DNA of 64,000 nt, from contig MKJV01000070.1 in NCBI GenBank assembly GCA_001942185.1, positions 62,001 through 126,000 on the forward strand. Direction: 5' to 3'. The notes beneath the pieces were generated by a model, which was given only the letters and a program-made list of their open reading frames with translations, was not told the DNA's origin and made no database searches. How positions within the stretch are numbered: the first letter of the stretch is position 1; each line of letters starts with the position of its first letter. The stretch is from Pseudonocardia sp. CNS-004 (GTDB lineage Bacteria > Actinomycetota > Actinomycetes > Mycobacteriales > Pseudonocardiaceae). Both the position numbers and the translations under genes were made by a program. This document shows, one piece after another, positions 28,608-38,039 of the stretch.

Positions 28608-29600
28608 ATGAACGGAATTCCCGCCACCATGCGCGCCCTGCGGCAGCCTGCCACGACCGGCCCCCGTGACATGCACCTGATCACCGACGCGCCGGTTCCG
28701 GCGCCGGGGCCGGGAGAGGTGCTGATCCGGGTCTCGGCAGCCGGCGTCAACTTCGCCGACGTGATGCGCGCCCACGGCACCTACGTCGACGGCCCCCGGG
28801 TGCCCTACATCGCCGGGTTCGAGGCCGCGGGCGAGGTCGTCGCCCGAGGTCAGGGCGTTGCACTGGAGGTGGGTCGGCACGTGATCGGTGCCGGAGCGGG
28901 TGCCTTCGCCGAGTACGCGGTGCTGCCCGCGGCGGGCGCGGTGCCGGTCCCCGCGGGCTGGACCGAGGAGCAGGCCGTCGGCCTGGTCCTGAACTGGGCC
29001 ACCGCGCTCGCCGCGCTCGGCCCGATGGGCCGCGTCGCCGCGGGCGAGACCGTCCTGATCCACGCGGCGGCGGGCGGGGTCGGGCAGGCCGCGGTGCGCC
29101 TCGCCCGGCACCGCGGCGCCACCGTGATCGCCGCGGCCTCGCCCGGCAAGCACGACGTCGTGCGGGACCTGGGCGCCGACCACGTCATCGACGCCCGTGG
29201 CTGCGACGTCGCGAGCGAGGTGCTCGGGCTGACCGGAGGCCAGGGCGCCGACCTCGTGCTGGAGTCCGTCGGTGGCGAGGCGTTCCGGGCAGGCCTCGCG
29301 GCGGTCCGGCGGATCACCGGCCGGATGGTCGTGTACGGCATGGCGGGCGGCGAGGCCGTGATCAGCAACCGGGATCTGAACTTCACCCACCCGGTCCAGG
29401 TGATCGGCCTGCACATCGGCGTGCTCGCCGATGCCGAGCCGCAGCTCTTCGCCGAGCTCGTGGACGAGCTGTCCACCCTCGTCACCGCGGGCGTCCTGCC
29501 GCCCGGACGGCCGACCGTGTACGACCTGGCCGACGGCCCGCGGGCTCTCGTCGCGCTCGAGGCGCGGGCCACGGTCGGCAAGCTGGCGCTGCGACCGTGA
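28608..29600 (+). CDS. NADPH:quinone oxidoreductase (MDR family)
   Basis: A 330-residue zinc-free medium-chain reductase. It has a GroES-like N-terminus (PGPGEVLIRVSAAGVNFADV, YIAGFEAAGEVVARGQG) and the cofactor motif ETVLIHAAAGGVGQAAVRLA with AAGGVG. Then come GADHVIDARG and GGQGADLVLESVGGEAFRAG. No zinc ligands are present. It probably reduces quinones or alpha,beta-unsaturated carbonyls using NADPH and would be induced through the divergent MerR protein. The gene is intact. Confidence 0.9.
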   Translation: MNGIPATMRALRQPATTGPRDMHLITDAPVPAPGPGEVLIRVSAAGVNFADVMRAHGTYVDGPRVPYIAGFEAAGEVVARGQGVALEVGRHVIGAGAGAFAEYAVLPAAGAVPVPAGWTEEQAVGLVLNWATALAALGPMGRVAAGETVLIHAAAGGVGQAAVRLARHRGATVIAAASPGKHDVVRDLGADHVIDARGCDVASEVLGLTGGQGADLVLESVGGEAFRAGLAAVRRITGRMVVYGMAGGEAVISNRDLNFTHPVQVIGLHIGVLADAEPQLFAELVDELSTLVTAGVLPPGRPTVYDLADGPRALVALEARATVGKLALRP

Positions 29601-29661
29601 GCCTTTCCCGGCAACGGCCTGCTGTGCGACGCTCGGGGTTGATCGCCGTGAGGGGGCGTTG

Positions 29662-30462
29662 ATGACCGTTCACGAGGAACCGGGGGCGCCGGGCGCTTTC
29701 CGGGCCATCGACGGCATGGGCTGGGTCCGCGAGCCGCTGGACGACGCGGTGGCCGGCAGGCGGCAGGTGATCGCCCCACCCGCCGCGGCCACGCTCGGCA
29801 CCCCGGCCCACCGCGACGCGAAGGCTGCGCAGCGGGCCGAGATGGACACGCCCGGCACCGTGTACATGATGGGCGACAACCCGGCACTGCCGAAGATGCC
29901 CGAGCAGCCCACGCTCGAGGACTTCTACCGGCTGCGCTTCGACGACTTCTCCGTCTCGCACATGCTGCAGAGCGCCCGCCTGGCCAGGCAGAAGGGCCTC
30001 GACGAGAAGGTCGTACTGGCCTGCCTGCTGCACGACATCGCCGTGCCCGGCCTGCTGCGCAGCGACCACGGCTACTGGGGTGCGCAGCTGGTGGCGCCCT
30101 ACGTGGACGAGGAGGTGGCCTGGGCGATCGAGAAGCACGAGGCGCTGCGGTACTTCGCGGACGAGTCCGTCGGCTACTCCTACCCGCAGGAGTACATCGC
30201 CTTCTTCGGGGCCGACTACGACCCGCCGGAGTACATCCACCGCGAGCACGAGTCCGCGCGCAACCACCGCTGGTACATGACGTCGCGGCTCATCACGCTG
30301 AACGACATGTACTCCTTCGACCCGGACACCCGCGTCGACTTCGAGGAGTTCGGCGACATCGTCGGCCGGCACTTCCGGCAGCCGGCAGAGGGGCTGGGGT
30401 TCGACGGGTCACCGGTCGCGCACATGTGGCGCACGATGATCTGGCCGAACAACTTCCTCTGA
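29662..30462 (+). CDS. HD-domain metal-dependent protein (hydrolase or oxygenase fold)
   Basis: A 266-residue protein with an HD core. After an N-terminal segment ending DTPGTVYMMGDNPALPKMPE comes FDDFSVSHMLQSARLARQKG with the first His, and then VVLACLLHDIAVPGLLRSDH with the HD pair. Further acidic and His residues follow (AIEKHEALRYF, LNDMYSFDPDTRVDFEE). The layout recalls HD-type di-iron enzymes such as inositol oxygenase and PhnZ relatives as well as phosphohydrolases; I cannot separate these by eye. The ATG at 29662 follows GAGGGGGCG. The gene is intact and 61 bases after the quinone reductase. Confidence 0.72.
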   Translation: MTVHEEPGAPGAFRAIDGMGWVREPLDDAVAGRRQVIAPPAAATLGTPAHRDAKAAQRAEMDTPGTVYMMGDNPALPKMPEQPTLEDFYRLRFDDFSVSHMLQSARLARQKGLDEKVVLACLLHDIAVPGLLRSDHGYWGAQLVAPYVDEEVAWAIEKHEALRYFADESVGYSYPQEYIAFFGADYDPPEYIHREHESARNHRWYMTSRLITLNDMYSFDPDTRVDFEEFGDIVGRHFRQPAEGLGFDGSPVAHMWRTMIWPNNFL

Positions 30463-30609
30463 GGGGGCCCTGAACATCTCCGACCGTACGAGCGGCGGCC
30501 GGGCGGTGTCATCGCAAGGCGGACGATGCGGCCCGAGACCGCTGTGGTGTCCGCCCGATCGTCCGACGTAGCGGGGCGCCGAACGCGGCCTCGGTCGGTC
30601 GAGACCGCA

Positions 30610-30673
30610 TGATCGGTCCGACTGCTGCGGGATCGCCCCCGGTGGGGCGTCCGCGCCAATTTCGGACCGATCA
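30610..30673. repeat. 64-bp palindromic element (TGATCGGTCCGA ends), copy 2
   Basis: The 12-base arms TGATCGGTCCGA (30610-30621) and its complement (30662-30673) enclose 40 bases. The length equals that of copy 1 at 4263-4326, and the reverse complement of this copy matches copy 1 closely at its right half (GGGCGATCCCG and AGTCGGACCGATCA). A lone left arm recurs at 30683-30694. Confidence 0.8.
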
Positions 30674-30819
30674 AGAGCGCATTGATCGGTCCGACATGGG
30701 CCGCAGCGCCCTCGCCGCGGCGGGAGACGTGAGCTCGCGATGATCACGACGTTGCCGGGGGCGCCGGCCAGGCCGGCAGCGCTTCCGGGGGCCAGCTGGG
30801 CGCGGCCGCACCGGGAAGT

Positions 30820-30879
30820 GATCACCGGAAGTGGTTGGAGAGCGCCGGATGTGACGCTCCGGCGCCACTTCTGCCGATC
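30820..30879. repeat. 60-bp GATC-ended palindromic element, copy 1
   Basis: The element starts GATCACCGGAAGTGG and ends CCACTTCTGCCGATC, with an inner stem GCGCCGGA/TCCGGCGC. The 60-bp length and the ends match copies at 30891-30949 and 38041-38100, while the inner stems differ. Confidence 0.7.
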
Positions 30880-30890
30880 ATGTGCGCGTC

Positions 30891-30949
30891 GATCGGCAGC
30901 GGTGTGGCGAGGCGACAGATTTGTCGTCCGGGCACCATTTCCGGCGATC
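30891..30949. repeat. 60-bp-type GATC-ended palindromic element, copy 2
   Basis: This 59-base copy begins GATCGGCAGCGGTG and ends CACCATTTCCGGCGATC, with the centre GCGACAGATTTGTCG. Eleven bases separate it from the previous copy. Its centre is shared with the copy at 38041-38100 (GCGACAGATCTGTCG). Confidence 0.7.
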
Positions 30950-31012
30950 ATGGGCCGCCGGCCGGCTCGTCGCCCCGGCCCGGCCGCGGACGGCCACCGG
31001 TCGAGATCGGCA

Positions 31013-32332
31013 TCACCGGTCCAGCTCTGAGCGTGGCGACGGGGCGCGCCGGGCCCACTCGGGAGCGTGTTCGGGCAGCGGGCCGATCGCGATGAGGCGC
31101 CCGGGCAGGCCACGCAGCATCGGGACCCTGCGGACCAGGCGCAGCACCAGCGGCAGGGTCGCGGTGGGCGCGGGAGCCAGCGAGTCGTCGGCGAGCCCGG
31201 TGGGGGCGGTGGTCGGCACCGGTGTGTCGGCGGAGGTGGCGCGCCCGCTCAGCACGGCCCGGTGGGCGATGCGCTGGCCGCCTTGGACGAGGGCGGTGGG
31301 CCACCACCTGCGCAGCTGCACCCGCCGCAGCAGCGAGCGCGGCACGATGCCGCCCGCGCGCAGTGCCGGTGCGAGCAGCCGTGCCGCGGCCACCGCGTCG
31401 GCGACCGCGAGGTTGATGCCCACGCCGCCCACCGGCGACATCGCGTGCGCGGCGTCGCCGATCAGCAGCAGGCCGTCGCGGTGCCAGGTGCGCAGCCGCT
31501 CCAGCTTGACGTCCAGCAGCTTCACGTCGTCGAGGGACCCCAGCGCGTCGAGCCGGTCGGCCAGCCAGGGCAGGAGGCCCGCGATCCGTTCGCGGAAGCG
31601 CTCGACACCCGCCGCGCGCATGGCGGCGTCGCTGCCCTTGGCGATGAGGAACGCGCACTGCCAGTAGTCGCCACGGTCGATCATCACGGCGAACTGGCCG
31701 CCGGAGATCCGGCCGACCCCGCCCACGGGGTCCGTGTCGTACCGCGGCAGCCGGAACCACCAGACGTCGATCGGCACCCCGAACGAGCGAGGGGTGAGAC
31801 CGGCGGCCGCGCGCACCGCGGAGCCGCGGCCGTCGCAGGCGACCGTGAGGCTCGCCCGCACCTCGTGCTGGGAACCATCGGTGCGGTCGCGGTAGCGGAT
31901 CCCCGCGACGCGCGCGCCGTCCCGCAGCAGCTCGACGGCCTCGGCGTTGCGGCGCAGCGTGAACGTGGGTTCCTCCTCGGCCGCGTCCGCGACGAGGTCG
32001 AGGAAGTCCCACTGCGGTACGAGCGCGATGTGCTGGTGGGCGCCGGGTAGCCGGCTGAGGTCACCGACCTGCACGGTGCGGGTGTCGAGCTGCACCTGCA
32101 CGCGGTCGATCTCCCGGTGCGGCAGCGCGGCGAACCGCTCTCCGAGCCCGAGCTCGTCGAGCAGGGTGAGCGTGGAGGCGTGCACGGTGTCGCCGCGGAA
32201 GTCGCGCAGGAAGTCGGCGTGCTTCTCCAGGACCGTGGTCTCGACGCCGGCCCGCGCCATGAGCAGGCCGAGGATCAGACCCGCTGGTCCGCCGCCGACG
32301 ACGAGGCAGGTCGTGCGCTCGTTGCTCAACAT
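31013..32332 (-). CDS. FAD-dependent monooxygenase (PHBH/UbiH class A flavoprotein)
   Basis: A 439-residue aromatic-hydroxylase-type flavoenzyme. It has the dinucleotide motif CLVVGGGPAGLILGLLMARAG at the N-terminus, the DG motif LTVACDGRGSAVRAAAG near residue 160, and the GD motif GLLLIGDAAHAMSPVGGVGI near residue 285. It should hydroxylate a phenolic or quinoid substrate with NAD(P)H, FAD and O2. The C-terminal part is rich in Pro, Ala and Arg. The start ATG at 32332 reads MLSNERTTCLVV. The gene is intact and diverges from gltX. Confidence 0.9.
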   Translation of the reverse strand: MLSNERTTCLVVGGGPAGLILGLLMARAGVETTVLEKHADFLRDFRGDTVHASTLTLLDELGLGERFAALPHREIDRVQVQLDTRTVQVGDLSRLPGAHQHIALVPQWDFLDLVADAAEEEPTFTLRRNAEAVELLRDGARVAGIRYRDRTDGSQHEVRASLTVACDGRGSAVRAAAGLTPRSFGVPIDVWWFRLPRYDTDPVGGVGRISGGQFAVMIDRGDYWQCAFLIAKGSDAAMRAAGVERFRERIAGLLPWLADRLDALGSLDDVKLLDVKLERLRTWHRDGLLLIGDAAHAMSPVGGVGINLAVADAVAAARLLAPALRAGGIVPRSLLRRVQLRRWWPTALVQGGQRIAHRAVLSGRATSADTPVPTTAPTGLADDSLAPAPTATLPLVLRLVRRVPMLRGLPGRLIAIGPLPEHAPEWARRAPSPRSELDR

Positions 32333-32391
32333 ACGTTGAGTTCTACGCCGCTCGATACCCGCTGACCAGGCCTCGATAGGCTGGCCACACC

Positions 32392-33883
32392 ATGACTGCA
32401 GGAAAAGACGTCCGGGTGCGCTTCTGCCCGTCGCCGACGGGCACCCCGCACGTCGGACTGGTCCGCACCGCCCTCTTCAACTGGGCCCACGCCCGCCACC
32501 ACGGCGGCACCTTCGTGTTCCGCATCGAGGACACCGACGCCCAGCGCGACTCCGTCGAGTCCTACGAGGCGCTGCTCGACGCGCTGCGCTGGCTCGGCCT
32601 CGACTGGGACGAAGGTCCGGTGGTCGGGGGCCCGCACGGCCCGTACCGGCAGAGCGAGCGCCGCGACTCCTACCGCAACGCGCTCGGGCTCCTCGTGCAG
32701 GCGGGCGAGGTGTACGAGTCGTACTCGACGCCGGAGGAGACCGAGGCGCGCCACCGGGCCGCCGGCCGGGACCCCAAACTCGGCTACGACAACGCCGACC
32801 GCGACCTCACCGAGGACCAGAAGGCGGCGTTCCGGGCGGAGGGCGCTCGCCGGTGTTCCGGCTGCGGATGCCCGACCGCGACATCTCGTTCGACGACCTC
32901 GTCCGCGGCCCCGTCACCTTCAAGGCCGGCACGGTGTCCGACTTCGTGCTCGCCCGCGGCGACGGCACCCCGCTCTACCCGCTCACCAACCCGCTCGACG
33001 ACGCCTCATGGGGATCACGGACGTCCTGCGCGGCGAGGACCTCCTCCCGTCCACGCCGCGCCAGATCGCGCTGCTCGAGGCGCTGCAGCGGGTCGGCATC
33101 GGCAACGGCCCCTTCCGCTACGGGCATCTCCCGCTCGTCACCGGCGAGGGCAACCGCAAGCTTTCCAAGCGAGACCCCCAGTCGAACCTCTTCCTCTATC
33201 GCGAGCGCGGATTCGTGCCCGAGGGTCTCCTGAACTACCTCGCACTGCTCGGCTGGTCGATCGCCGAGGATCGCGATGTGTTCACGATGGCCGAGATGGT
33301 CGAGGCATTCGACATCACACGGGTATCGAGCAATGCCGCACGCTTCGATCTCAAGAAGGCCGAGGCGATCAACGCGGCGCACCTGCGGGCACTGCCCGTC
33401 GAGGAGTTCGCCCGCCGTGTCGAGCCGTACCTCGAGGCCGAGGGTGTGATCACCGGCACCCCGACGGAGGACCAGCGGGCGCTACTGGCCGCCGCGGCCC
33501 CGCTCGTGCAGGAGCGTAGCGTCGTGCTGTCCGACGCCGCGCGCATGCTGCGCTTCCTGTTCGTGCCCGAAGAGGGCTTCGCGCCCGACGACGACGCGGC
33601 GGAGAAGAACCTCGGCGCCGACGCCGCCCCGGTGCTCGAAGCCGCCCTGACCGGCCTCGACGCCCTTCCCGAGTGGTCCGGCGAACAGATCGAGGGCGCC
33701 CTCAAGGCCGCGCTCGTCGACGGGCTGGGCCTCAAGCCGCGCAAGGCGTTCGCGCCCGTCCGCGTCGCCGTCAGCGGACGCACGGTGTCCCCGCCGCTCT
33801 ACGAGTCCATGGAACTGCTCGGCCGCGAGCGCTCCCTTGCCCGACTGAGGGCCGGTTTGGAGCGCGCTGCGCGCCTCGGCTAG
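32392..33883 (+). CDS. gltX: Glutamyl-tRNA synthetase, frame-disrupted
   Basis: A class I synthetase of about 497 residues. It has [20 protein letters not shown] (the HIGH-type motif PHVG), [20 protein letters not shown] and the KMSKS-type motif [18 protein letters not shown]. Two one-base deletions break it, near 32839 ([12 protein letters not shown] expected) and near 33005 ([20 protein letters not shown] expected). The helical anticodon-binding domain runs to the stop at 33883. Actinobacteria generally lack glutaminyl-tRNA synthetase, so this enzyme is probably non-discriminating. It is followed directly by the tRNA-Gln and tRNA-Glu genes, which are its likely substrates. Confidence 0.95.
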
Positions 33884-33929
33884 AGTGGTCGGCACAGGGC
33901 ACGGGCACCCGGCGGGTGAACGTGAGCCT

Positions 33930-34001
33930 TGGGGTATGGTGTAATTGGCAGCACGACTGATTCTGGTTCAGTTAGTCTAGGTTCGAGTCCTGGTACCCCA
34001 G
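33930..34001 (+). tRNA. tRNA-Gln (anticodon CTG)
   Basis: The acceptor stem TGGGGTA (33930-33936) pairs with TACCCCA (33994-34000), followed by discriminator G. The anticodon arm ACTGA-TTCTGGT-TCAGT shows CTG in the loop. The T arm has GGTTCGAGTCC. CCA is not encoded. It begins 47 bases after gltX. Confidence 0.95.
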
Positions 34002-34052
34002 CGGAACGCTCCAGAAGCGGTCTGATAAACTCAACACCGGAGCGATTCCTAG

Positions 34053-34125
34053 GGCCCCGTCGTCTAGCGGCCTAGGACGCCGCCCTCTCAAGGCGGTAGC
34101 GCGGGTTCAAATCCCGTCGGGGCTA
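34053..34125 (+). tRNA. tRNA-Glu (anticodon CTC)
   Basis: The acceptor stem is GGCCCCG with CGGGGCT (34118-34124), using a G-T closing pair. The anticodon arm CCGCC-CTCTCAA-GGCGG shows CTC. The T arm contains GGGTTCAAATCCC. CCA is not encoded. It lies 51 bases after tRNA-Gln, probably in the same transcript. Confidence 0.95.
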
Positions 34126-34133
34126 CGCGAGGG

Positions 34134-34180
34134 GCGAGGTGTGCCTACGGAGAACGTAGGCCGCCTCGCTCCGCTTTTAT
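34134..34180 (+). terminator. Terminator of the tRNA transcript
   Basis: A two-part stem: GCGAGG (34134-34139) with CCTCGC (34164-34169), and inside it GCCTACG (34143-34149) with CGTAGGC (34155-34161). A T-rich run (CTTTTATTT) follows. A second hairpin, CTGGGGGC-GAA-GCCCCCAG, stands at 34183-34201. Confidence 0.75.
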
Positions 34181-34201
34181 TTCTGGGGGCGAAGCCCCCA
34201 G

Positions 34202-34676
34202 ACCCCACCCGGAGGGGCTTCGCCCCCCGGACCCCCCGCCGCTGGTTCCTTTGGTTGTTTGGCTTCCTGGGCTCGGCTTCGCCTTCGCGGGTCGCGTTTG
34301 CGTTCGCCTTCGGCTCCGCGTTCGGCTTCGCGGGTCGCGTTCGCCTTCGGCTCCGCGTTCGGCTTCGCGGGTCGCGTTCGCCTTCGGCTCCGCGTTCGGC
34401 TTCGCGTTTCCGCGTTCCGCTTCGCCTTCGTGTTCTGTGGTGCTGTGCTGGCTTGCTCGATCGTGCTTCTGTTGCGCTCGCTGCCTGTGGGTGGGAGTGA
34501 TCGTGTGGGTCGTGGGGTCTCCTGCTCGTCGCGCGGCGGAGGTGGGCGGTTGCGATTCGAATGTTTGGGCAGGTTCTCGATGATCGGATGCTTCGTCCTT
34601 CTCTTTGTGCATGAGGTCGAGCGGATGCCCGGGCGAACGATTGGTGTCCGGGATGGCGGTCGGCATGTTTCGGGGG
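34202..34676. repeat. Non-coding stretch with 37-bp tandem repeats
   Basis: No supported gene in this stretch. From 34287 to about 34417 a unit starting GCGGGTCGCG and ending GCGTTCGGCTTC is repeated: 43 bases (34287-34329), 37 bases (34330-34366), 37 bases (34367-34403) and a partial copy. The sequence is made of CTTCG/TTCGG words, so long open frames appear on both strands by composition only. Confidence 0.75.
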
Positions 34677-35312
34677 TCAGCGGTAGGCGCGGAGGAAGGC
34701 GTCCACGCCGTCGGTGATGATCTCCTCGATCTCTGATCTGCTCACCGAGCCGGGCGGGGCGTGGTCGATCTCGGCCAGGACCAGACGTATGGTCAGGGCG
34801 ACGAAATGTTGCACGGCGCGGCGGGGGTTGCTCAGCTTCAGCTCGCCCTTGGCTGCGAGCTGCGCGAACCGCTCCTCCAGGATCCGTTCGGGCTCCTCGC
34901 TCGGCCTGTCCGGCCGCCTCGGCGTCGACGCTGATCGAGCGTTCAGAAGCCGAAAGGTCGCGTAGGTCGACGACGGGACGACATCCGTCGTCACCCGCCG
35001 CACGAAGGCGAGCAGGGCGTCGCCCAGGTCCCGCCCCTCGGTGAGCTCTTCCCGGACTGCCGTGCGCGTGAGCGCGAGCAAGGCGTCGTCGACACGTTCG
35101 ACCACTCTCCGGAAGAGGGACAGTTTGTCGCCGAAGTGGTCGTAGACCGTGCGCTTCGACACCGTCGCCCGCGCCGCGATCGCGTCGACGCTGGTGAGTT
35201 CGTACCCGGACGAGACGAACAGCTCCTCGGCGGCGTCGAGGATGGCCGCCCGCTTCGTCTCGGACTGTCGCCGCCGGCCCGGTGTCTGCCAGGACGTTCT
35301 CGGGGTCACCAC
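34677..35312 (-). CDS. TetR/AcrR family transcriptional regulator
   Basis: A 211-residue repressor. The DNA-binding domain has KRAAILDAAEELFVSSGYEL, SVDAIAARATVSKRTVYDH and FGDKLSLFRRVVERV. The C-terminal part (from about residue 80) is helical, of the TetR_C_7/AefR-like type, with EERFAQLAAKGELKLSNPRR. The start is GTG at 35312. It is divergent from the MFS/monooxygenase operon and probably represses it. Confidence 0.88.
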   Translation of the reverse strand: MVTPRTSWQTPGRRRQSETKRAAILDAAEELFVSSGYELTSVDAIAARATVSKRTVYDHFGDKLSLFRRVVERVDDALLALTRTAVREELTEGRDLGDALLAFVRRVTTDVVPSSTYATFRLLNARSASTPRRPDRPSEEPERILEERFAQLAAKGELKLSNPRRAVQHFVALTIRLVLAEIDHAPPGSVSRSEIEEIITDGVDAFLRAYR

Positions 35313-35393
35313 GGTCTCATCGTATTCTCAATCTTTCCACACTGCACGGTGTAGTTTCGGTTCAGCAACACCGGCGCAGCGAGGGAGAGCTTC
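35313..35393. promoter_or_regulatory. TetR operator region between divergent genes
   Basis: This 81-base gap holds relatively AT-rich sequence and a partial dyad, ACAC-TGCACG-GTGT (35339-35352). TAGTTT just right of it is a possible -10 for the MFS gene. The dyad is short and its role is inferred from position. Confidence 0.4.
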
Positions 35394-36820
35394 ATGCAGG
35401 AGAGCAGTACCGGGCCGCGCGCGGGATGGAGCAGCCGTCTCGTCGGCCTCGTCGCCGTACTGGCCCTCGTGAACTTCATGGTCGACTCGGCGATCACCGC
35501 TCCGCTGCTCGTGCTCCCCGAGATGCTCGACCACTTCGACACCGACCAGGCGGCGTGGCTCAACGCCAGCGCGATGCTGGCGGGGGTGATGTGGGCGCCG
35601 CTGCTGGCGAAGAGCGCCGATGTCCACGGCAAGCGCAAGGTGCTCGTGCTGACGCTGCTCCTCAGCGGCGTGGGCGCCGTCGTGTGCGCCGTTGCCCCCA
35701 CCATCTGGGTCTTCGTGCCCGGGCGGCTGCTCCAGGGCGCGGCGGTCGCCGCCATGTTCCTCGCCGTCGCCATCGTGCGGGAGGTCTTCGCGACGCGCAC
35801 GGCGATGGTCGTCGTGGGCATCGTGACGTCTGGTTCCGCCGTGCTCAACATCGCTTCCCGGTTCCTCGTCGAGCGACTGGCCGTGGAGTTCGGCTTCCGG
35901 GTCCTGTTCGTGGTCGCGGCCGTGGTCGCGGCCGTGATGACGATCTGCGTGGTCCTTGTCATCCCCGAATCCCGGGTCAGGACACCGGGCCGGATCGATG
36001 TCGCGGGTGCACTGCTGCTCGGCAGCGGTCTGGCCGGGGTCCTCAGCTACATCAGCCTCGGGTCGGAGTTCGGCTGGCTCGCGGTGGTTCCGCTGGCGCT
36101 CCTCGTCGCCGGCGCCGCGGCGCTGGCGCGGTGGTTCCTGGTGTCGAGCCGCAAACCCGAACCGCTGATCGACATCAGGAACCTCGGCCTGCCGCTGGTG
36201 CTCACGCTCCTCGTGCTCTTCCTCGCCGCCGGTTCGTACCAGAGCGTGCTGCAGCTCATCCCGCTGGTCGCTGACGTCTCGGCGAGCCAGCAGCTCGGCT
36301 ACGGGCTCGCGACCAGGGATCGGTGGCGCTGCTGCTCGCCCTGCCCGCGATCGGCGTCACGCTCGGTGGCCCGCTGTCCGGTCTGCTCGCGGCGCGCATC
36401 GGGCCGGCCATGACGCTGGCCGGGGCGGTGCTGCTCGGCCTGGTGGGCATCCTCGGGATGTTCCTCGGCGTCTCGCAGCTGGCCGCAGCGCTCGGGTTCG
36501 CGCTCCTGCTGGGGCTCACCGTCGGAGCGCTCGGGACGGCCGGCTTCAACATGGCGGGCAGCCTGGCGCCCGCCGATCGGCAGAGCGTCGTGGCCGGCCT
36601 CGTCATGGTCGTGGTCGCGATCGGCTCTGTGGTCCTGAACTTCGTGGGTGCGGCGGTGCTGACGTCCACGGCCGTGGTCGTCGACGGCCAGACGGTGAAC
36701 TCGGCCTCGGGGGTGTTCGGCTGCATCGGCATCGCCGCCGCGGCGTTCGCGGCCGCCGCGGTGCTGGCAGTCAAGTTGGTGCGCGGATCGCGACCGGTCC
36801 GCGTGGAGTCGAGGAGTTGA
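35394..36820 (+). CDS. MFS transporter (drug:H+ antiporter type), frame-disrupted
   Basis: A major facilitator protein of about 476 residues. It shows at least 12 hydrophobic segments, beginning LVGLVAVLALVNFMVDSAIT. Between helices 2 and 3 lies KSADVHGKRKVLVLTLLLSG, the motif A-like loop. A central break with a charged loop (VIPESRVRTPGRIDVAGALL) separates the halves. One base is missing near 36312; afterwards SVALLLALPAIGVTLGGPLS continues to the stop. It is cotranscribed with an FAD monooxygenase nine bases later and probably exports a toxic compound under TetR control. Confidence 0.85.
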
Positions 36821-36828
36821 CGAGGAAC

Positions 36829-38018
36829 ATGACGACAGCGAAGAAGGGCACCGTCCTGGTCTCCGGCGCGAGCATTGCCGGGCCTGCCGTGGCGTACTGG
36901 CTGCACCGGTACGGGTACGCGGTGACGGTGGTGGAGAAGGCCCCCGAAGTGCGCGGCGGCGGGTACCCGATCGACGTGCGGGGCACCGCGCTGGAGGCCG
37001 TGCGCCGGATGGGGATCCTTCCGCAGCTGCGGGAGGCGCACATCGACACCCAGCGGTTGACCTTCGTCGACGCCGACGGCAGCACCGTGGCGTCGGTACA
37101 CCCGCAGACGGTGATCGGCGGCGTCGAGGGGAGCGACCTGGAGGTGCGACGCGGAGACCTGACCCGGATCCTGTACGCGAGGGTGGCCGACGACGTCGAG
37201 TTCGTGTTCGGCGACTCCATCGACACCCTCGCCGAGCACGCGCACGGTGTGGACGTCACCTTCGCAGTGGCACGCAGCGCAGCGTCGACCTGGTGGTCGG
37301 TGCCGACGGCCTGCACTCCCGGACCCGGGAGCTCGTGTTCGGCCCCGAGGAGCAGTTCCACCGCTACCTGGGGTACTGCTTCGCCGGGTTCACCATGCCC
37401 AACACGTTCGGTCTCTCCCACGAGGGGGTGCTCTGGAGCGCCCCCGGACGCGGCGCGGCGCTCTACGCGGTCCGCGACAGCGACGAGCTGCACGGCTTCC
37501 TCGCCTTCGCGCGCCCGGAACCGCCCTACGACGCCTTCCGCGATCCGGCAGCCCAGCGCGACCTCGTCGCCGCCACCTTCGCGGGCGACGGCTGGAAGAT
37601 CCCGGCCATGGTCGCCGCCATGCGCGATGCGGACGACCTGTTCTTCGACGTCGTCAGCCAGATCCGCCAGCCGCGCTGGGCCAGCGGACGCGTGGCGCTC
37701 GTGGGCGATGCCGCCTCCGCTCCGTCGTTCCTGACCGGGCAGGGTTCCAGCCTCGCGCTCGTGGGGGCCTACATGCTCGCCGGCTCGCTCGCCACCCGTC
37801 CCGACCACGTCGCCGCGTTCGCCGCCTACGAGCGGGACACGCGAGCGTTCGTCGAGCTGAACCAGGCGCAGGTCGGCGTGGGCAGCGCGGCGCTCTTCCC
37901 CGTCACCGCCGAGGCGCTCGCACAGCGCAACGAGCGGCTCCGCGGCCTCAGCACCGTGCCGCCGGAGACCGGACGGCCGGCGCACACCGCTCTCACACTG
38001 CCGGCCATCCCGGCCTAA
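36829..38018 (+). CDS. FAD-dependent monooxygenase, TetX-like, frame-disrupted
   Basis: A class A flavoprotein of about 397 residues. The N-terminus has VLVSGASIAGPAVAYWLHRY (GxGxxG-like, GASIAG) and VVEKAPEVRGGGYPIDVRG, features of the TetX/aromatic hydroxylase group. After the break near 37266 (one C missing in FASGTQRSVDLV) come VGADGLHSRTRELVFG and the GD motif GRVALVGDAASAPSFLTGQG. With the MFS pump and TetR regulator it forms an inactivation-plus-efflux module. The substrate is unknown. The ATG at 36829 is preceded by GAGGAGTTGACGAGG. Confidence 0.87.
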
Positions 38019-38039
38019 TGGCGCGTCGGGACAGGTCCA

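Larger units (their letters stand above)
30463..31012. other. Gene-free region with an array of palindromic elements
   Basis: This 550-base stretch has no reading frame I can support. It contains a 64-bp element (30610-30673), a half copy of the same element (30683-30694), and two 60-bp elements in tandem (30820-30879, 30891-30949). Shorter inverted repeats such as GCCGGCC/GGCCGGC near 30762 fill part of the rest. It lies between convergent genes and probably contains their terminators. Confidence 0.75.

Noticed and set aside
32326..32754. Minus-strand frame over the start of gltX
   Set aside because: It is a shadow of the gltX coding sequence and has no recognisable protein features.
34145..34666. 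Open reading frames on both strands after tRNA-Glu
   Set aside because: They are made of short tandem CTTCG/TTCGG words, open in several frames at once, and show no domain or codon pattern of a real gene.
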